Source: Neptuniibacter pectenicola (lineage in GTDB: Bacteria > Pseudomonadota > Gammaproteobacteria > Pseudomonadales > Balneatricaceae). From it: 64,000 bases of DNA. A program made the position numbers and the translations under genes. Of the stretch, positions 25,431 to 33,035 are shown one piece after another. The notes beneath the pieces are model-generated. The model was not told the origin of the DNA. It saw only the letters and a program-made list of their open reading frames with translations, and did no database searches. The stretch is from the NCBI RefSeq assembly GCF_001597735.1, contig NZ_LUTS01000003.1, positions 289,677-353,676 on the forward strand. The letters are read 5' to 3'. Within the stretch, counting starts at the first letter, position 1. Each line of letters begins with the position of its first letter.

Positions 25431-26804
25431 GTGACGCAATTACTGGTTAGGTACTCACGAATTCTTGAAATCGTGGGCGATATAGTCAAAGTTCATGTGC
25501 CGTTGTCTGACGAAGGGATATCGCCTATCTGTTTCGGTGATTTGGCGTTGATCGAAAATGATGAGAATCGCGGTCAGCACACCAGTTTGGCGCAAGTTAT
25601 TTTACTTGATAGGGATGAAGTCTCCCTTCAGGTGTTTAGTGGCACCAAAGGCCTGTCTACCCACTCTGTTGTTCGCTTTCTCGGTCGCTCAATGGAGGTG
25701 ACTTTTTCACCCAATATTCTGGGCCGTGCGTTTTCGGGCACAGGCCGGACGATCGATACCGGCCCTGCGTTAACGGAAGAGCCAAAAATTGAGATTGATG
25801 GGCCAACGGTTAATCCTGCGCGACGCGTATTAGCGTCACATATGATTCGTACCGACGTGCCGATGATCGATGTATTTAACTGTTTAGTTGAAAGTCAGAA
25901 GATCCCTATTTTTTCGGTAGCGGGTGAACCTTATAACCAACTGTTAGCGCAAATCGGCACCCATGCTGATGCTGATATCGTTGTGTTTGGCGGTATTGGT
26001 TTAATCTTTGACGATTATTACTACTTTCGCCAAGCCTTTGAAGAAGCGGGGGTGCATGCGCGCACGGTCATGTTTGTGCACCAAGGGTCGGACCCTACCG
26101 TTGAGGCGTTGCTTGTCCCTGATATGGCGTTAGCGGTAGCGGAGCGCTTTGCCGTTGAAGAGGGTAAACGGGTACTGGTCTTACTGACGGATATGACCGC
26201 TTATGCCGATGCATTAAAAGAGGTGGGCATCTCTATGGAGCATGTGCCTTCTAACCGTGGTTATATTGGTGATCTTTACTCACAGCTCGCGCGTCGTTAT
26301 GAGAAAGCATGTGATTATAAAGGTGCAGGCTCTGTGACAATCTTATCGGTAACAACGATGCCCGGTGATGATGTGACTCACCCTGTGCCTGATAACACCG
26401 GTTATATAACGGAAGGTCAGCTCTATTTACATAATGGGGTGATTGATCCATTTGGCTCCTTATCACGCTTAAAACAGCACGTTATCGGCAAAGTGACCCG
26501 TGAAGACCACAGTCAGATTATGAATACGATGGTGCGTTTTTATGCCGAGGCCAAAGACGCAGCTCAGAAGCAGGCCATGTCATTTGAGCTGAGTGAATAC
26601 GATGAACGCCTGTTGAAGTTTGGCGACCTTTTCCGTGAACGGTTTATGGGTATCGATGTTACGTTGCCGCTAGAGGATGCGTTAGATCTTAGTTGGGCAA
26701 CCTTAGCTGAATGTTTTCATGACCACGAGCTGCTCATGAAGCAGGTGCTAATTGATAAATATCTTCCGAAAACGGCCCCTGTGCCTAATCGTGAAACCCT
26801 TTAA
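25431..26804 (+). CDS. atpB: V/A-type ATPase subunit B
   Basis: A 457-residue non-catalytic subunit of the V/A-type rotary ATPase. The GTG at 25431 has GGAGAG upstream. A longer open frame from 25404 is not needed. It has the alpha/beta ATPase fold but lacks a Walker A motif, with FSVAGEPYNQLLAQI in its place. Other marks are PMIDVFNCLVESQKIPIFSV, the arginine-containing PSNRGYIGDLYSQLARRYEK and ILSVTTMPGDDVTHPVPDNT then GYITEGQLYL. It opens the ATPase operon, whereas in chlamydial and spirochaetal operons B follows A. Confidence 0.95.
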   Translation: MTQLLVRYSRILEIVGDIVKVHVPLSDEGISPICFGDLALIENDENRGQHTSLAQVILLDRDEVSLQVFSGTKGLSTHSVVRFLGRSMEVTFSPNILGRAFSGTGRTIDTGPALTEEPKIEIDGPTVNPARRVLASHMIRTDVPMIDVFNCLVESQKIPIFSVAGEPYNQLLAQIGTHADADIVVFGGIGLIFDDYYYFRQAFEEAGVHARTVMFVHQGSDPTVEALLVPDMALAVAERFAVEEGKRVLVLLTDMTAYADALKEVGISMEHVPSNRGYIGDLYSQLARRYEKACDYKGAGSVTILSVTTMPGDDVTHPVPDNTGYITEGQLYLHNGVIDPFGSLSRLKQHVIGKVTREDHSQIMNTMVRFYAEAKDAAQKQAMSFELSEYDERLLKFGDLFRERFMGIDVTLPLEDALDLSWATLAECFHDHELLMKQVLIDKYLPKTAPVPNRETL

Positions 26805-26822
26805 GCATCAGGTGGATAGAGA

Positions 26823-27425
26823 GTGGCAAAGTTAGCGCTGAATAAAACCACGCTTAATAATGAGGGGCGACGCCTAAAGGCGTTTAAACAGTTTGTGCCT
26901 GCGCTGGATCTGAAGCGTAAGCAACTGTTATCGGCTCGACAAGAAGCGGTTGCCGCGTTAGCGCATAATCAAGCGCAATTGGCGCAGTTACAGCAGGAGG
27001 TTGTTGAACAGTTGCCTATGTCTGCTGACTCCGCCATCGACCTTAATGCGTTGATCCAGATTAAAACGTTAGATATTCGTTATGCCAACCTTGTTGGGCT
27101 GGAGCTCCCTAAGCTGGCGGCATTTGAGGTTGAAATCGCTAATTATTCAACGCTGCTCCTTCCCCATTGGGTTGATGCCTTCTTAAATCTACAGAAAAAA
27201 GCATTAAAAACAGAGATCGAAGTTCAGGTCTATCAGCAACGGTTAGCACTATTGGAGGCGGGGTTACAAAAAACCACTCAACGCCTAAACCTGTTTGATA
27301 AAGTGCTGATCCCTGAAGCACAAAAAAATATCCGCAAGATTCGCATCGCCCTCTCCGATGCAGAAAGGGCGGGGGTTGTTAGAGCAAAAATTGCGAAGAA
27401 CAAGCGCAGGAGAATACAGCTATGA
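26823..27425 (+). CDS. atpD: V/A-type ATPase subunit D (central stalk)
   Basis: A 200-residue coiled-coil protein that forms the rotor shaft of the V/A ATPase. N-terminal LALNKTTLNNEGRRLKAFKQ and C-terminal RLNLFDKVLIPEAQKNIRKI then RIALSDAERAG are typical of the family. The GTG start at 26823 follows a GGTGGATAGAGA region. It ends with an ATGA overlap on atpI. Confidence 0.93.
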   Translation: MAKLALNKTTLNNEGRRLKAFKQFVPALDLKRKQLLSARQEAVAALAHNQAQLAQLQQEVVEQLPMSADSAIDLNALIQIKTLDIRYANLVGLELPKLAAFEVEIANYSTLLLPHWVDAFLNLQKKALKTEIEVQVYQQRLALLEAGLQKTTQRLNLFDKVLIPEAQKNIRKIRIALSDAERAGVVRAKIAKNKRRRIQL

Positions 27426-29218
27426 GTATTCTGGCGTTAAAGAAAGCCACCTTGGTTGGGTTAACAGAAGACAAAGCTCAGATATTGGATCAACTCCAAG
27501 CGTTAGGTGTAATGCATATTATACCGCTGCAAAAGCTGACATCGTCGACCCCCTCTTCACACCTTAATACCGACGGATTAAACGTAAGCCCAGAGCAACT
27601 GTATGAAAGTTTACATTACCTCTTAAACTGCAAACAAAAGCGTAAGCAGGTGATGAGCGAACGTCATTTCAATCTGCTATCGGTGATTCAGCAGGTAGAG
27701 AAAAACCGTCGTCTTCGTCTGGACCTCGTTGAGCGGTATGATTTTTTACAAAAAAGGATCGAGGATTTAACCCCGTGGGGCAGTTTTATCTTACCGGCTG
27801 AAAACGAATTTTATGGCCAGCGCTTTTGGTTTTACTTAGTGCCTAATTTTCGGATGAAAGAGGTACAGAAAGTCGATCTTCCTTGGCAGTTGGTACATCG
27901 CGATAACCGGCATAGTTATATTGCGGTGATCGCAGAACATGAACCGGGGATCAATGCGCTGCCTGTCGTTCGGACACACACCGGCGCGATCCCTCTTGCC
28001 CAGCTCAAACGGGAGTTAGAGGACATTGAAATTGAGCTTGAAACCATTGAGGCAGAGCGTGAAGGTTTTACACGCTGGATCTATCTATTGCAGCGCTCAA
28101 TCGCCGGTACCGATGATGCCGCACAGTTGGCTGAAGTCTCTAGCCAAACCTTAGATCGGGATGAAATCTTTGCTGTTCAGGGGTGGTTAGCTGAAGAGGA
28201 TGTGGAGCAGTTGGCCTCGTTGGCTAAGGCGCAGGGGCTTGTGCTTCAACTTGAAGCACCTAGCGAGGATGAGCTTCCCCCCACGTTACTCGATAACCCT
28301 ACGGCTGTGGCAGGCGGCGAAGAAGTCGTTAATTTTTTCCAGATGCCAGGCTATCGCAGTTGGGACCCTTCGCGGGTTGTGTTCTTCTCCTTTGTGTCGT
28401 TTTTTGCCTTGATTATGTCGGATGCTGGCTATTCCTTATTACTGGCCGCCATCCTGCTCTTTTACTGGCAACGTATGGGTATGACCGAGAGCGGTGTGCG
28501 ATTACGAGCGATGGGGTGTGCATTAGCCCTCGCTGGTTTTATATGGGGTGTGCTGGTCGGGAGTTATTTTGGTGCCCACGCGCCATTTGAGTGGTTACAA
28601 GGTTTGAAAATGTTAGACCTTAATGACTTCGATAGCATGATGTTGCTGTCTATTACCGTGGGTGCTCTACATCTCATTTTAGGTAATTTAATGATGGCGT
28701 GGGTGCGCAGACGCTCCCTACAGGCGTGGGCTGCAATCGGCTGGGCAACAAGCCTAGCGGTGGCATTAGCGGGATGGATTCAAGGGTTTACGCCGGCGCA
28801 TTGGGTGTTTTTTGCCGCAGGACTGGTGCTTGTTTTATGTTTCTCTTCCGCCCGCAGCGGTTGGAGCGGGATGCGCTTGGTGGATGGTTTGTTAGCGTTG
28901 ACCGGTATTACTAAGCTGTTTGGTGATGTACTGAGTTATCTGCGCTTATTTGCCTTAGGTCTGGCCAGTGCTTCACTTGCCATGACCTTCAACAAGCTGG
29001 CGGTGGATGTTGCCGCGGCGTTACCGGCCATTGGGCTTCTTTTTAAGGTGTTGATTCTATTGGTCGGGCACCTTTTGAATTTCGGGCTGACGGTGATCAG
29101 TGGAGTGATCCACGGTTTACGTCTAAATTTGATTGAGTTTTATAACTGGAGTTTGGCTGATGAGGGATACGCCTTTCAGCCGTTCGCTAAACAGGAGGTT
29201 TCACCTTGGATAACCTAA
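27422..29218 (+). CDS. atpI: V/A-type ATPase subunit I (membrane stator)
   Basis: A 598-residue subunit a/I. A soluble N-terminal half with coiled-coil arms (1-315, start MSILALKKATLVGLTEDKAQ) anchors the stator. The C-terminal half has about seven membrane helices. The conserved Arg that releases the ion from the c-ring should lie in the region DVLSYLRLFALGLASASLAM. Length is a little short for the family (about 620-660). The start overlaps atpD, and the end overlaps atpK by 13 bp. Confidence 0.93.
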   Translation: MSILALKKATLVGLTEDKAQILDQLQALGVMHIIPLQKLTSSTPSSHLNTDGLNVSPEQLYESLHYLLNCKQKRKQVMSERHFNLLSVIQQVEKNRRLRLDLVERYDFLQKRIEDLTPWGSFILPAENEFYGQRFWFYLVPNFRMKEVQKVDLPWQLVHRDNRHSYIAVIAEHEPGINALPVVRTHTGAIPLAQLKRELEDIEIELETIEAEREGFTRWIYLLQRSIAGTDDAAQLAEVSSQTLDRDEIFAVQGWLAEEDVEQLASLAKAQGLVLQLEAPSEDELPPTLLDNPTAVAGGEEVVNFFQMPGYRSWDPSRVVFFSFVSFFALIMSDAGYSLLLAAILLFYWQRMGMTESGVRLRAMGCALALAGFIWGVLVGSYFGAHAPFEWLQGLKMLDLNDFDSMMLLSITVGALHLILGNLMMAWVRRRSLQAWAAIGWATSLAVALAGWIQGFTPAHWVFFAAGLVLVLCFSSARSGWSGMRLVDGLLALTGITKLFGDVLSYLRLFALGLASASLAMTFNKLAVDVAAALPAIGLLFKVLILLVGHLLNFGLTVISGVIHGLRLNLIEFYNWSLADEGYAFQPFAKQEVSPWIT

Positions 29219-29652
29219 TCATTGCTTTGGGTTGGGCTGGTTTATATGGGCCTATGGCGTTGGGCGCTATTGGTAGCATGATAGGTTGTGCCCTTGCAGG
29301 ACAGGCTGCATGCGGTGCGCTGTTAGAAACAGAAACGGGGCATGGGCGATACATTGGTATTGCTGCGATGCCGTCATCGCAATCGATCTACGGTATTGTG
29401 GTGATGTTTGCCTTAAATCGAGAGATTACCGTTGCGAATGCCCCTGGTTTAGCCGCGATTGGTCTGCTGTGTGGTTTAGCGCTGTTATTTAGTGCTGCGT
29501 GGCAAGGGCGCTGCTGTGCGTCGGCTATTAATGTCGCAAAAATCCGACCGGAAATTTTTGGTATGTCGTTAGCGCCCGCTGCGATTGTGGAAGGCTTTGC
29601 TGTTTTCGCGTTTATTTTTGCATTAGTTATCAGTGCCGGTGTGCCAGCTTAG
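29206..29652 (+). CDS. atpK: V/A-type ATPase subunit K (c-ring, Na+-type ligands)
   Basis: A 148-residue proteolipid with four membrane helices (two fused hairpins). The start is an unusual TTG with AGGAGG 8 bp upstream. Ion-site residues can be read: Ser58-Gln59 (MPSSQSIYG), Gln100 (AAWQGRCC) and Glu129 (AAIVEGFAVF). They line up with Thr64-Gln65, Gln110 and Glu139 of the Na+-binding Enterococcus hirae NtpK. This supports Na+ rather than H+ specificity, by inference. Only the second hairpin has the carboxylate, as in V-type rings. Confidence 0.92.
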   Translation: MDNLIIALGWAGLYGPMALGAIGSMIGCALAGQAACGALLETETGHGRYIGIAAMPSSQSIYGIVVMFALNREITVANAPGLAAIGLLCGLALLFSAAWQGRCCASAINVAKIRPEIFGMSLAPAAIVEGFAVFAFIFALVISAGVPA

Positions 29653-29661
29653 GTGGTCAAT

Positions 29662-30345
29662 ATGAATGACGAGCATAAAACACAGGCCTCCTCCGGTGTT
29701 GAGGAGCTGATTGAAAAGTTACGCCTACAAGGTGTGCAGAAGGGTCAGCATGAAGCGGAACAGCTGGTGGAAGAAGCTGAACGTCGCGCCGATTGGTTGT
29801 TAGCTCAGGCCAAGCAGGAAGCTGATCTTATTGTCACTCAGGCGAAGAAGGAGGCTGCCCAGCTTAAGCAAGCGGGCGAGGATGCCCTACGCATTGCTGT
29901 TAGGGATATGCACCTTGAAGTCAGGGAAACGCTGTCCCACACCTTTACTGATCAAGTCGAACGCTTAGTCTCCACTCAAATGGATAATGCCGCATTTATG
30001 CGTAGTTTGATCTTAGAGCTGGTGGCGAAGGTCAGCCATGACCAAGGGATTGAGCAAGCGAAAAATATCGATGTGTTACTGCCGGAAGACTTTATCGGTT
30101 TAGATGAGCTGCGCCGTAACCCTAAAGAGTATCGGGAAGGTAAGCTTAGCCAGTTTGTACAGTCGTTGGCGGCTGAGCAGATGCGAGAAGGTATTAATTT
30201 TGAAATCCATGATGGCAAAGGGATTCGAGTTTGCCTAAGTGGACAAGAGGTTGAAATTGATCTCAGTAGTGAAGCGGTCGCTCAGCTTCTGTTAAAGCAT
30301 TTGCAGCCTAGGTTTAGGGCGATCATTGAGGGAGTGATTCGATAG
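29662..30345 (+). CDS. atpE: V/A-type ATPase subunit E (peripheral stalk)
   Basis: A 227-residue protein with a long charged helix in its first half (QGVQKGQHEAEQLVEEAERR) and a globular C-terminal domain, as in V-type subunit E. I chose ATG 29662 because AGGTGG is 5 bases before it; the in-frame GTG at 29653 lies inside that site. Subunit E normally heads such operons, but here it is fifth. It overlaps the next gene by 1 bp. Confidence 0.88.
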   Translation: MNDEHKTQASSGVEELIEKLRLQGVQKGQHEAEQLVEEAERRADWLLAQAKQEADLIVTQAKKEAAQLKQAGEDALRIAVRDMHLEVRETLSHTFTDQVERLVSTQMDNAAFMRSLILELVAKVSHDQGIEQAKNIDVLLPEDFIGLDELRRNPKEYREGKLSQFVQSLAAEQMREGINFEIHDGKGIRVCLSGQEVEIDLSSEAVAQLLLKHLQPRFRAIIEGVIR

Positions 30346-31034
30346 TGTCGGATTACTACACGCTAATGACTGCACTGCCGTGGCTGCCGGATCTGGAGCA
30401 GTGTACTCAGCTGCCGATTTCGCGCATCGCTTTAGATCGTCGCCTAACGATGCTGTCAGAACATGACAGTGAGCAGTTAAGTAAAATTGAAGCAGTTTTT
30501 AACCCTATTATTGATCAGCATATTAGTTTGACGGATAAGGATTTTATAACCCAGTGGAAGGCGACGGTACAGCAGGTTGAGTCGCCGAGGATGTTGGCAT
30601 TAATCAATGATCAAATGGAGTTAAAAACCTTGCTGGCGGCTTTAAGGTGTCGGGCTGGAGGCTTAGAAGATCCCTCTCAATTTTATGGTGCAGGGCGTTG
30701 GGTGCAGTTAATTAAGAAACATTGGTTTGAACCTGGTTTTGGATTAGATCGTGTGTGTCCGCAACTGTTGCAGTTGCAACGCTTAATGGCGAAAGAGAAG
30801 CCGATGCTGGTTGAAGACTATTACAATCAGCAGCTCTGGACGCGTCTGCGCCAAGCAGAACATTGTGTTCAGTTTAGTTTTGAGGCCTTGGTCTGTTTTG
30901 TCCTACGTTGGTCAATTGCGGAACGCTGTCTTCGATATGATGGCGATAAAGCCGTTGATACGTTTAATCGTTCGCGCAGTGCATTGTTAGATCGTTCGGG
31001 TTTGAATCAGCAGTTATTACAGGGGAATCGTTAG
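30345..31034 (+). CDS. DUF2764 protein, putative V-ATPase subunit C equivalent
   Basis: A 229-residue protein starting SDYYTLMTALPWLPDLEQCT, typical of the DUF2764 family. In chlamydiae and spirochaetes this family occupies the slot between atpE and atpA and is thought to replace subunit C/d. The order E-DUF2764-A is conserved here. The protein is helical and soluble. GTG start, with 1-bp overlaps on both sides, implies tight translational coupling. Confidence 0.85.
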   Translation: MSDYYTLMTALPWLPDLEQCTQLPISRIALDRRLTMLSEHDSEQLSKIEAVFNPIIDQHISLTDKDFITQWKATVQQVESPRMLALINDQMELKTLLAALRCRAGGLEDPSQFYGAGRWVQLIKKHWFEPGFGLDRVCPQLLQLQRLMAKEKPMLVEDYYNQQLWTRLRQAEHCVQFSFEALVCFVLRWSIAERCLRYDGDKAVDTFNRSRSALLDRSGLNQQLLQGNR

Positions 31035-32845
31035 TGAGTCAGCATATTACAGCGCAAGTTGTGGCCGTCAGGGATGATATTGTTACTGTCAAACTGCTCA
31101 AAGGGAGCGATGGCGATTATTACCCTATTTTAAAAAACGAGATGGTTCATATCTGTCCGACACGGCGCGGAAAAAAGGGTCGGCAGGAAGCGCTACAAGC
31201 GGAGGTGCTCCGTGTACGCCATGGTGAAGCGGATGTGCAGGTCTTTGAAAATACGCGTGGGGTTGCTGTCGGGGATGATGTAAGGCAAAGCGGCCATATG
31301 CTCTCTGTGACTTTAGGACCGGGCCTATTGGGCCAAGTTTATGATGGTTTGCAAAACCCGCTTGAGAAGATAGCGTCACAGCATGGCTTCTTTTTACCGC
31401 GAGGTTTAGAGGTTGATGGGATTGATCGACAACAGCATTGGGCATTCCAACCGAGTGTCAAAATTGGTGATTACGTAGACGCCGGCGATGTTATTGGGCA
31501 TGTCCAAGAGGGGCGCTTTAAACATCATATTATGACGCCTTTTGATTTGCAGGGACGTGCGGAGGTGAGCTGGATTCAGGAAGGCTCGTTCACGGTGGAT
31601 ACCCCCGTTGCGCGTCTGCGTATTGAGGGCGAGGCTGAAGAGATCGAAGTCTCTATGCAACAAAAATGGCCAGTCCGTGTACCGGTTAGCCAGCCCCTAT
31701 TGAGAAACGGTAAAAGTGTACGCCAATACCCAGATGAGCCGTTGCTAACATCAATACGGTTGATCGACACCTTCTTTCCAATCGCACGGGGCGGCACTGC
31801 CTGTATCCCGGGGCCATTTGGTGCGGGTAAAACGGTATTACAAAGTTTAATCTCTCGCTTCTCTGATGTGGATATTGTCGTCATTGTTGCCTGTGGTGAG
31901 CGTGCGGGTGAGGTGGTCGAGACTATCACTGAGTTCCCCAATATGCCCGACCCTAAGGGCGGCTCTCTTATGGACCGTACCGTTATTATTTGTAACACCT
32001 CCTCTATGCCGGTGGCCGCGCGTGAAGCCTCTATTTATACCGGTATCACCATCAGCGAATACTATCGACAGATGGGGTATAACGTCTTAGTGATTGCCGA
32101 CTCAACCTCCCGTTGGGCGCAAGCTATGCGAGAGACGTCCGGTCGTTTAGAGGAGATCCCAGGTGAAGAAGCATTTCCTGCGTACTTAGACTCTGCTATC
32201 CGTGCGCTTTATGAACGCGCTGGGGTTATCCAGAATAATGCAGGGGATTTAGGCAGCCTAACGTTGATCGGAACGGTTTCCCCTGCGGGGGGGAACTTTG
32301 AAGAGCCGGTGACGCAATCTACACTACGTACCGTAAAAGCCTTTTTAGGTTTGAGTGCGGAACGTGCTTATAAACGTGCTTATCCCGCCGTTGATCCTTT
32401 GATCTCATGGTCACGTTACTTAGATCAGGTCTCTGGATGGTATCAAACCCACTTAGGTGAAACTTGGGTGGATCAAGTTAAGGAGATGCAAGGGCTACTG
32501 CAAGAGGGCGAATCGGTTCAGCAGATGATGCAAGTTACCGGTGAAGAGGGGGTTACGTTAAGTGACTATGTGCTCTATCACAAATCCATCTGTTTAGATC
32601 AGGTCTACCTGCAACAGGATGCATTTGATCCGGTTGATATCTCTGTGCCACTGTTAAGGCAGAAAGACACGTTCCAGCTTTTGCGGGCCTGTTTGTTTGC
32701 ACCGGTGACGTTCAACGATAAAGATGAGGTGCGTGAGCACTTTGTTAAGTTGACCAGTTTGTTTAAAAACTTAAACTACAGTCGCTCGGATGGCCCCGAT
32801 TTTCGCCGTTATTATGCAGAGATAGAGCACTTTACAAAGGCCTAG
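31034..32845 (+). CDS. atpA: V/A-type ATPase subunit A (catalytic)
   Basis: A 603-residue catalytic subunit. Walker A is PGPFGAGKTVLQSL, the Glu-containing VVIVACGERAGEVVETI follows, and there is the bulge domain typical of A subunits (about 110-200). Other marks are LIADSTSRWAQAMRET-like VIADSTSRWAQAMRE and PAYLDSAIRALYERAG. GTG start. It is the last gene of the operon, although in chlamydial and spirochaetal operons it precedes B. No subunit F or G gene is visible nearby. Confidence 0.95.
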   Translation: MSQHITAQVVAVRDDIVTVKLLKGSDGDYYPILKNEMVHICPTRRGKKGRQEALQAEVLRVRHGEADVQVFENTRGVAVGDDVRQSGHMLSVTLGPGLLGQVYDGLQNPLEKIASQHGFFLPRGLEVDGIDRQQHWAFQPSVKIGDYVDAGDVIGHVQEGRFKHHIMTPFDLQGRAEVSWIQEGSFTVDTPVARLRIEGEAEEIEVSMQQKWPVRVPVSQPLLRNGKSVRQYPDEPLLTSIRLIDTFFPIARGGTACIPGPFGAGKTVLQSLISRFSDVDIVVIVACGERAGEVVETITEFPNMPDPKGGSLMDRTVIICNTSSMPVAAREASIYTGITISEYYRQMGYNVLVIADSTSRWAQAMRETSGRLEEIPGEEAFPAYLDSAIRALYERAGVIQNNAGDLGSLTLIGTVSPAGGNFEEPVTQSTLRTVKAFLGLSAERAYKRAYPAVDPLISWSRYLDQVSGWYQTHLGETWVDQVKEMQGLLQEGESVQQMMQVTGEEGVTLSDYVLYHKSICLDQVYLQQDAFDPVDISVPLLRQKDTFQLLRACLFAPVTFNDKDEVREHFVKLTSLFKNLNYSRSDGPDFRRYYAEIEHFTKA

Positions 32846-32855
32846 TCGGCTTTCG

Positions 32856-32869
32856 TTGATCTATATCAA
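32856..32869. promoter_or_regulatory. FNR/Anr box
   Basis: TTGAT-CTAT-ATCAA is a perfect match to the FNR/Anr consensus TTGAT-N4-ATCAA. It lies 10 bases after the atpA stop and about 170 bp before the cyclic-di-GMP gene at 33036. It suggests oxygen-responsive expression of that gene. Confidence 0.75.
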
Positions 32870-33035
32870 TAAACAAACCGACCATTCATCCTTAGTGTGG
32901 AGCGCTTCTGATAGAATCGCAAATTCGGGCCTGCATAAAGCAGATCTTAAACGCGCGCAGGAAGCGTGTTTAATAAGGCTGTTATCGTAGAAACGACATT
33001 AAGCTGCCTTTATTGGATCGGTGTTCTATTAATTT

